Positions 6,457 to 11,428 of a DNA stretch of 11,428 bases are shown one piece after another (the first letter of the stretch is position 1; the number at the start of each line of letters is the position of its first letter). Origin of the DNA: Deltaproteobacteria bacterium (lineage in GTDB: Bacteria > Desulfobacterota > Desulfobacteria > Desulfobacterales > JAFDDL01); the NCBI GenBank assembly GCA_019310865.1, contig JAFDDL010000194.1, positions 1 through 11,428 of the forward strand, read 5' to 3'. Under the pieces are notes generated by a model that ran no database searches, was not told the DNA's origin, and worked only from the letters and a program-made list of their open reading frames with translations. The position numbers were made by a program, and so were the translations under genes.

Positions 6457-8357
6457 TACGATCAAAATTACTTCGCCGCTTTATGTATATGTTGTTGGTG
6501 TTTGCAATGGCGGCAACCACCGCGGCTGCGTCCGACAGCGCCATTGAAACCCGGCTGGATACTTTTTTCCGGCAGCATCTGAGTCAAATCCAAGCCCCGG
6601 GCTTTTCCGTTGTCGTTGTTCAGGGGGAAAAGGTTCTCCTCAGCAGAGGATACGGCGTCGAGGTCGTCGGCAAGGAGATTCCCTTTACGGAAAACACGAT
6701 TATTGCCATTGGTTCTTTGACAAAGTCCATCACCGCCATGGCGGTTCTTCAGCTCGAGGAAAAGGGCTTGCTGAACGTTGACGACCCCGTGAGCAAATAC
6801 CTGCCCTGGTTTCGAAGTGCGAACAAGGCGATGAGCGATACCATCACCCTGCGGATGTGTCTGAACAATACGACCGGGCTCAGGGCGCAGCAAGCCACCC
6901 TCATGCAAAATCTCTCCACCAGTGTGGATGCACTTGAGAAGGGTGTCCGGGCCATCAGTGCCTACCAGATGACGCGAAAGCCGGGTGAGTCCTTCGAGTA
7001 TCTCAACGAGGGGTGGAATATTCTCGGCTTGATCATCGAAAAACTTACCGGGATGCCCTATGAGCAGTATATCGCAGACAATATCTTTGCTCCACTGGAG
7101 ATGTCCCACAGCGCCGCTGCCAGGAAGGTTATCGCGTCCTGGCCGCCGGCCACCGGGCATTACGCAGGGGTAACTCCCAAACCTGCGGCATTCATTCATA
7201 TTCAGGGCAGTCTTCCGGCCGGGTCCGGCACGTACATGAGTGCGGAAAACCTGGGGCATTATATCCAAGCCCTGGTCAACGGCGGCCGCTACCATGACAA
7301 GCGGGTTTTAAGCGAACAGAACATCCAGAAGATGTGGACGCCGACTGCCTCGCTCAGAGTTATTCCCTATGAGTTGGGCGGCACCGGTGAGCCTGCCCAT
7401 TACGGGATGGGGTGGTTAATCATGGATCTTGACGGGGACACCTACGTTGGCCACGGCGGTGAATTTCGGACCATGTCCAACCAGACACTCCTGGATCCCA
7501 AAAACAAGCTGGCGGTCGGGCTCTTGTATAACACGGGTATCCTGGACAGCTATACGAATCAGAGCAGTTATCATGCTTGCTACAACGCCTTGCGGATCGT
7601 TAAGGGATTGCCGCTGTCCGACTTCGCCATTCCCCGTGAGAAAGATCCGACATTGAATGACTACGTCCCGGAAGCGCTGGATACAATGGCGCATACGGGC
7701 ACCTTTCTTTCCGATTCCGGTAAACGAATGAATATCGAAGCCGGCGGCAGCGAGGGATTGCGCGCCTTTTTGATCGAAAGTATCTATCCGGCCGATTTCG
7801 ATGTCGATTTTGTCAATGATACCGGCTTTGTCATGCGAAATATCCTCGGCAGCACCCAGGGGTATTTTACCCGATCCGAAGCGGGGCGGGTGATTTCCCT
7901 TGCCTTCGGGGGGGAAGTCTTTCGCCGGAAAAAAGAGACCAATCCGGATGCCGTCCATCGCTACCCATCCGATTCCGGCGCGTACGCATTCGCACTTCCA
8001 AAGTCATGGCGGGTCGACTGGAACGGTGAACATTTCACCGGGAATATGGTCGGCAAAGCCGACTATACTTTTCAAGGCGGCCCCATCGCCGATTCCTATG
8101 AAACCTGGCGGGCCGGGCTGACGTCCAAAACAGACGACGGCGACTTGGCGGAATTGAATGAACTGAGAAACGGATACTTTTTTCGAGTCGTCAGTTACCG
8201 TGCCCAACAGTCGGGCAAGGAATTTCAGATACTTTCCCTCTACTGTAAGAATCGTGACATGAACTATCTGTTTTCCCTCACGACGCCCCAGGGGATGTTG
8301 ACGCAGGCGGTGATCGGTACACTCAACCCATTTCTGGACTCTCTTTATATTCGATAG
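6453..8357 (+). CDS. Secreted serine hydrolase, beta-lactamase / penicillin-binding superfamily
   Basis: This 634-residue protein is a class C beta-lactamase-like (Beta-lactamase, EstB/D-aminopeptidase-type) hydrolase exported to the periplasm. The start at 6453 is chosen because it overlaps the permease stop as ATGA and gives a signal peptide (residues 1-26, cleavage near AAA|SD); an ATG at 6255 is in frame but lies inside the permease gene and would destroy the signal. Catalytic motifs are SLTK at 88-91 (nucleophile Ser88, Lys91), YLN at 183-185 and HGG at 334-336 in place of KTG. The catalytic domain fills roughly 30-390. About 240 further residues follow: a likely small beta domain at about 405-495 and a last region starting ALPKSWRVDW that faintly recalls PsbP/DcrB-like domains (weak inference). 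Members act as esterases, D-peptidases or lactamases, so the substrate is open. Coupling to the ABC genes suggests it processes the transported molecule. Confidence 0.88.
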   Translation: MIRSKLLRRFMYMLLVFAMAATTAAASDSAIETRLDTFFRQHLSQIQAPGFSVVVVQGEKVLLSRGYGVEVVGKEIPFTENTIIAIGSLTKSITAMAVLQLEEKGLLNVDDPVSKYLPWFRSANKAMSDTITLRMCLNNTTGLRAQQATLMQNLSTSVDALEKGVRAISAYQMTRKPGESFEYLNEGWNILGLIIEKLTGMPYEQYIADNIFAPLEMSHSAAARKVIASWPPATGHYAGVTPKPAAFIHIQGSLPAGSGTYMSAENLGHYIQALVNGGRYHDKRVLSEQNIQKMWTPTASLRVIPYELGGTGEPAHYGMGWLIMDLDGDTYVGHGGEFRTMSNQTLLDPKNKLAVGLLYNTGILDSYTNQSSYHACYNALRIVKGLPLSDFAIPREKDPTLNDYVPEALDTMAHTGTFLSDSGKRMNIEAGGSEGLRAFLIESIYPADFDVDFVNDTGFVMRNILGSTQGYFTRSEAGRVISLAFGGEVFRRKKETNPDAVHRYPSDSGAYAFALPKSWRVDWNGEHFTGNMVGKADYTFQGGPIADSYETWRAGLTSKTDDGDLAELNELRNGYFFRVVSYRAQQSGKEFQILSLYCKNRDMNYLFSLTTPQGMLTQAVIGTLNPFLDSLYIR

Positions 8358-8359
8358 CA

Positions 8360-8427
8360 TAGAAGTGGTCTCAAAACCTTAGATCATGCTCAAGGGGAAG
8401 GCCGGAGCTTTTTTGAAACCACTTCTA
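8360..8427. repeat. Inverted repeat with 17-bp arms flanked by TA; MITE-like element or mRNA stem
   Basis: TAGAAGTGGTCTCAAAA (8360-8376) and TTTTGAAACCACTTCTA (8411-8427) are inverted arms with one mismatch in 17 around a 34-base centre. It starts just after the hydrolase stop and ends 38 bases before the dipeptidase start. TA at each end would fit a 64-bp miniature element of the IS630/Tc1 type, but TA is its own reverse complement, so this is weak evidence. The centre also holds GCTC (8388-8391) and GAGC (8405-8408) followed by TTTTTT (8409-8414), which could act as a weak intrinsic terminator competing with the long stem. It separates the envelope module from the cytoplasmic module. Confidence 0.65.
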
Positions 8428-8450
8428 ATCAATTTTAAAGCTCAATGTCC

Positions 8451-8456
8451 AAAGGA
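8451..8456 (+). promoter_or_regulatory. Ribosome binding site deciding the dipeptidase start
   Basis: AAAGGA lies 9 bases before ATG 8466. An in-frame ATG at 8445 would place this site inside the gene and has no comparable purine-rich site upstream, so 8466 is the favoured start. Confidence 0.6.
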
Positions 8457-8465
8457 ACACAATTT

Positions 8466-9635
8466 ATGATTTTGATTAAAAACGCGGAGATTTACGCACC
8501 GGCCGCACTGGGTAAGCAGGATGTTTTAACCGGCGGCGGTAAAATATTGGCCATTGAAGAAAAACTATCCGCCGGCACGCTGCCGGGAGACGTTGAGGTG
8601 ATCGATGCCGCGGGGACTGCGGTTATACCGGGATTTGTCGATGGCCATCAGCATTTCACCGGAGGCGGCGGTGAAGGTGGATTCCATACCCGAACGCCGG
8701 AAATGCAATTGAGCATGAACACCGCAAACGGAGTGACAACCGCCGTGGGTCTATTGGGCACCGATTCGCTTACCCGCAATGTCGAAAGCCTTTACGCCAA
8801 AACCGAAAGCTTTAACGCAGAGGGAATAACCGCGCTGATGTTGACAGGCTCGTACCGGTACCCGTCCCCGTCCATTACCGGCCGGCCAGATCGAGATCTT
8901 ATCTATATTCGGCCTGTTATCGGTGTTAAACTGGCCCTTGCCGATACAAGAGGCCCGCATATGGAAATTCGGGATCTTGCCGTCCTGGCTGCCGATATGC
9001 GGGTTGCTGGGTTAATCTCGAACAAACCCGGCATCATTACCATCCATGTCGGCGATCAAAAAGAATGTCTTGACCTTGTTTTTGCGGTGATAAAGAATTG
9101 TTCTGCGCGAGCTGAGATGTTTGTGCCGACCCATATCAATCGCAAAGGTAAAAAGATAATGGACCAGGCGTTGGCGCTGGCAAAACTCGGGGCCACCATC
9201 GATGCTACCTGCATGAATGTCACGCCGTCCGAAGACACCCTGCAAAGTGCAGCGGACATGGCGGTCATTGCCGATGACAATGGCCTGTTTGAAAAAATAG
9301 CCTTCAGCTCCGATGCCGGCGGATCCGTTCCAACCTGGAACGCGGACAAGAGCGATATTATCGGAATGGGGGTGGGAAGCCCGGATTCCCTTTTGTTTGA
9401 GCTGACTTGCCTGGTAAACAATAAGCGCATGCCCCTTGAACAGGCGCTTTTACCGTTAACCACAACACCGGCGGCATTGTATGGGCTCAAAGGCGCAAAG
9501 GGCGAAATAAGCGTTGGGGCCGATGCCGACCTGATCGTACTCGAAAGAGATGAAATGCGTATCCGTGATGTGATGGCCAGGGGGGCTGTCATGGTCAGAA
9601 ACCAGCACATTATCAAAAAGGGATATTTCGAATAA
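8466..9635 (+). CDS. iadA: Isoaspartyl (beta-aspartyl) dipeptidase, amidohydrolase superfamily
   Basis: This 389-residue cytoplasmic enzyme should cleave beta-aspartyl (isoaspartyl) dipeptides, releasing L-aspartate. It aligns over its length with E. coli IadA (390 residues) as I recall that sequence. Visible residues match the known binuclear zinc site: His61 and His63 (HQH), Lys155 (the carboxylated bridging lysine, in IGVKLA), His194 (TIHVGD), His223 (PTHINR) and catalytic Asp283 (SSDAGGS). Substrate-binding equivalents Glu70 (GGGGEGG), Tyr130, Arg162, Arg226 and Ser287 are also present. An in-frame ATG at 8445 adds seven residues but lacks a good ribosome site. The usual role is salvage of damaged-protein or peptide-derived isoaspartyl dipeptides. 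Here it is 2 bases from a sulfatase gene and upstream of nagB, so a conjugate with a beta-aspartyl linkage is possible as substrate (inference). Relatives with other acyl-amino-acid substrates exist, but the conserved set favours true IadA chemistry. Confidence 0.93.
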   Translation: MILIKNAEIYAPAALGKQDVLTGGGKILAIEEKLSAGTLPGDVEVIDAAGTAVIPGFVDGHQHFTGGGGEGGFHTRTPEMQLSMNTANGVTTAVGLLGTDSLTRNVESLYAKTESFNAEGITALMLTGSYRYPSPSITGRPDRDLIYIRPVIGVKLALADTRGPHMEIRDLAVLAADMRVAGLISNKPGIITIHVGDQKECLDLVFAVIKNCSARAEMFVPTHINRKGKKIMDQALALAKLGATIDATCMNVTPSEDTLQSAADMAVIADDNGLFEKIAFSSDAGGSVPTWNADKSDIIGMGVGSPDSLLFELTCLVNNKRMPLEQALLPLTTTPAALYGLKGAKGEISVGADADLIVLERDEMRIRDVMARGAVMVRNQHIIKKGYFE

Positions 9636-9637
9636 AA

Positions 9638-11161
9638 ATGAAAGCCATCATGGTGATGTTTGACTCCCTGAATCGCCACATGTTGCCGCCTTATGGGTGT
9701 GATTGGGTAAAAGCACCGAATTTTAAGCGACTGGCGGAAAAGTCGGTGGTGTTCGATACCTGCTATGCCGGTAGTTTACCCTGTATGCCGGCCAGGCGGG
9801 AGCTGCACACGGGCCGGTATAATTTTCTCCACCGCTCCTGGGGGCCCATTGAGCCCTATGACGAATCCATGCCGGAGATTTTGAAACGAAACGGCATTTA
9901 CGCCCACCAGGTCAGCGATCACGCCCATTACTGGGAAGACGGTGGCAGCACCTATCACACCCGCTACAACACCTGGGAAATCTCGCGCGGCCAGGAAGGC
10001 GATCCCTGGAAAGGGGTCGTCGGAGACACCGGGCTTGCCGAACACATGACATCCCGCCCGGTGCGCATTGGTGCCGAAGAATGGCGCCAGGACCGGATCA
10101 ACCGAAAATACCTTAAGAAGGAAGACGACCTGCCCCAGGCGGTCACTTTTAACAAAGGAATCGCGTTCATTCGGGAAAATGGCGCCCAAGAGAACTGGTT
10201 TTTACAGATTGAAACCTTCGATCCCCACGAACCGTTTTTTTCACCCCGGAAATACAAAGATCTCTATCCCCATGATTATGACGGTCCTGACAGGGACTGG
10301 CCCGGTTATTGTCGGGTGACGGAATCCGAGAAGCAGGTTGCACATTTCCGGTATCAATACGCCGCCCTGCTGAGCATGTGCGATTATTACCTGGGAAAGG
10401 TCCTGGACGTGATGGATGAACAGGATATGTGGCGCGATACCTTGCTGATTGTCAACACCGATCACGGCTACCTGCTGGGAGAGCACGGCTGGTGGGCCAA
10501 GATGGTGCAGCCGGTGTACGATGAGATTGCTCATATACCGCTTTTTATCTGGGATCCGCGAAATGGTGTGAAAAACGAGAGAAGAAAAAGCCTGGTGCAG
10601 ACCATCGACCTGGCACCCACCTTGCTTGATTTTTTTGCGGTGGAGAAACCCGGCACGATGCAGGGAAAGGCCCTGGCGGAAACCATTGCTTCGGATAAAG
10701 CCGTGCGGGACGCCGGGCTCTTCGGCAAACACGGCGCCCATGTGAACGTGACGGACGGGCGCTATCTTTACATGCGCGGGCCGGTCCATGCAGACAACCA
10801 GCCCCTGTATAACTACACCCTGATGCCGACCCACATGACGACACGCTTTTCGGTAGACGAACTTCAAGAAGTCGAACTGGCGCCCCCTTTCTCGTTTACC
10901 CAAGGGTGTAAAACCTTGAAGGTTCAGACGTTTTTACGGGACAATCCCCATGTTTACGGGAGTCTGCTGTTTGACCTGGAAACAGATCCCCAACAGGTGA
11001 CACCGATTACGAATGCGGTGATTGAAAAGCGAATGATCGCGTTGATGGTCAAGCAGATGAAGGAAAAAGATGCGCCGGTGGAGCAATATGAACGCTTGAA
11101 TCTGCCCATGACAGGGGCTGTTGAAGATAGCCATTTGGCGTTAACCAAAGAGCTGGGATAA
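9638..11161 (+). CDS. Sulfatase, formylglycine-dependent S1 family, cytoplasmic
   Basis: This 507-residue enzyme belongs to the alkaline-phosphatase-like sulfatase (S1) family and hydrolyses a sulfate ester, or possibly a phosphonate or phosphate diester. The formylglycine motif C-x-P-x-R is CMPAR at 49-53, with Cys49 modified by a sulfatase-maturating enzyme not seen in this window. Metal ligands expected at the N-terminus are Asp9 (FDSL; the usual second Asp is Ser10) and near the middle Asp275-His276 in NTDHGYLLGEHGWWAK. FDPHEPFF near residue 196 is another family stretch. There is no signal peptide, unlike most polysaccharide sulfatases, so it should act on a small imported substrate in the cytoplasm. 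It starts 2 bases after the dipeptidase stop, with AAAAGGGA (9616-9623) 14 bases upstream, so translation probably depends on coupling. With NagB next, a sulfated amino sugar is a reasonable but unproven substrate. Confidence 0.9.
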   Translation: MKAIMVMFDSLNRHMLPPYGCDWVKAPNFKRLAEKSVVFDTCYAGSLPCMPARRELHTGRYNFLHRSWGPIEPYDESMPEILKRNGIYAHQVSDHAHYWEDGGSTYHTRYNTWEISRGQEGDPWKGVVGDTGLAEHMTSRPVRIGAEEWRQDRINRKYLKKEDDLPQAVTFNKGIAFIRENGAQENWFLQIETFDPHEPFFSPRKYKDLYPHDYDGPDRDWPGYCRVTESEKQVAHFRYQYAALLSMCDYYLGKVLDVMDEQDMWRDTLLIVNTDHGYLLGEHGWWAKMVQPVYDEIAHIPLFIWDPRNGVKNERRKSLVQTIDLAPTLLDFFAVEKPGTMQGKALAETIASDKAVRDAGLFGKHGAHVNVTDGRYLYMRGPVHADNQPLYNYTLMPTHMTTRFSVDELQEVELAPPFSFTQGCKTLKVQTFLRDNPHVYGSLLFDLETDPQQVTPITNAVIEKRMIALMVKQMKEKDAPVEQYERLNLPMTGAVEDSHLALTKELG

Positions 11162-11162
11162 C

Positions 11163-11201
11163 CGATACGCGTGGCCGGAAACATCCGAAAACGTCGTATC
11201 G
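11163..11201 (+). other. Inverted repeat reaching the nagB ribosome binding region
   Basis: CGATACG (11163-11169) and CGTATCG (11195-11201) are perfect 7-base arms around 25 bases; inside, CGGA and TCCG around AACA (11176-11187 area) could form a small inner hairpin. The right arm ends on the first G of GAGGAAG (11201-11207), the probable ribosome site for nagB. The structure could modulate nagB translation or act as a processing site. There is no T run, so it is not a terminator. Confidence 0.4.
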
Positions 11202-11217
11202 AGGAAGAAAACCGTTT

Positions 11218-11428
11218 ATGGAAGTAATTATTCGAAAAGATGCGGATGCCTGCGTGGGCATTGCGGTCAAGATCGTGGTGAAACACATCCGGGAGAAGGA
11301 GAAACCGGTGTTGGGCCTGGCCACCGGCAGCACGCCTGAAAAGGTGTATGCGAAATTTTGTGCGATGGTCCAAAGCGGACAAATCAGTTTCAAGCATTGC
11401 ACCACCTTTAATCTGGATGAGTACGTGG
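11218..11428 (+). CDS. nagB: Glucosamine-6-phosphate deaminase, N-terminal part only
   Basis: The first 70 codons of a NagB-type enzyme are visible; the gene runs off the right edge (family length about 240-270). NagB converts glucosamine-6-phosphate to fructose-6-phosphate and ammonia in the cytoplasm, feeding amino sugars into glycolysis. The phosphate-binding loop LGLATGSTP is at 32-40 and the catalytic motif TFNLDEYV at 63-70, with Asp67 matching the catalytic base Asp72 of E. coli NagB. The start ATG has GAGGAAG (11201-11207) 10 bases upstream. It lies 56 bases after the sulfatase and probably shares its transcript. A close relative such as 6-phosphogluconolactonase or a galactosamine-6-phosphate isomerase (AgaS/AgaI-type) is less likely given the N-terminal match, but the C-terminus cannot be seen. 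Confidence 0.88.
   Translation, partial: MEVIIRKDADACVGIAVKIVVKHIREKEKPVLGLATGSTPEKVYAKFCAMVQSGQISFKHCTTFNLDEYV

Noticed and set aside
8413..8439. Possible promoter (TTGAAA with TTTAAA) before the dipeptidase gene
   Set aside because: The spacing is only 15 bases and the -35 box lies in the inverted-repeat arm; too weak to call in AT-rich sequence.
10241..10903. Minus-strand open frame of about 220 codons opposite the sulfatase
   Set aside because: Antisense shadow; the plus strand contains the sulfatase metal-binding and core motifs throughout.
1..11428. CRISPR arrays, tRNA or rRNA genes, complete insertion sequences, toxin-antitoxin or phage-defence genes
   Set aside because: I looked for regularly spaced repeats, cloverleaf-like stretches, transposase motifs and small paired genes and saw none.

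Overview
The window looks like part of a catabolic or uptake locus from a Gram-negative bacterium. It has a TonB-dependent outer-membrane receptor with a signal peptide, a periplasmic serine hydrolase and a LolCDE/MacB-type ABC transporter. I cannot name the species. A deltaproteobacterial (Desulfobacterota-like) or other environmental proteobacterial origin is a low-confidence guess. Most genes are GC-rich, but the first ~840 bases (regulator plus intergenic region) are clearly AT-rich.

Layout. Bases 1-613 (minus strand) hold the first ~204 codons of an RpiR/MurR-family regulator whose end lies outside the window. Bases 614-948 are a divergent control region with a TTGACA promoter, three AT-rich palindromes and a 13-bp direct repeat spaced exactly 30 bp. 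From 949 everything reads on the plus strand: TonB-dependent receptor (949-3183); two hairpins, the second a possible weak terminator; ABC ATPase (3288-4049); a two-FtsX-domain permease of about 804 residues split by a -1 frameshift at a CCCC run near 4624-4627; a secreted beta-lactamase-superfamily serine hydrolase (6453-8357); a 17-bp-arm inverted repeat (8360-8427); an isoaspartyl dipeptidase, IadA (8466-9635, all metal ligands present); a cytoplasmic formylglycine-type sulfatase (9638-11161); and the start of glucosamine-6-phosphate deaminase, NagB (11218 to the edge).

How the genes may work together (inference). There are two tightly coupled blocks. The ATPase, permease and hydrolase overlap one another by 7 and 4 bases and form an envelope module that resembles YbbAP plus a partner hydrolase. 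IadA and the sulfatase are 2 bases apart and are followed by NagB, forming a cytoplasmic module. With an RpiR-type regulator at the head, the set suggests import, trimming and desulfation of a sulfated amino-sugar or amino-acid conjugate, ending in central amino-sugar metabolism. I do not recognise this exact combination as a named system. The points most worth checking are the permease frameshift, the operator-like repeats in the divergent region, the altered sugar-binding loop of the regulator, and the IadA-sulfatase-NagB grouping.
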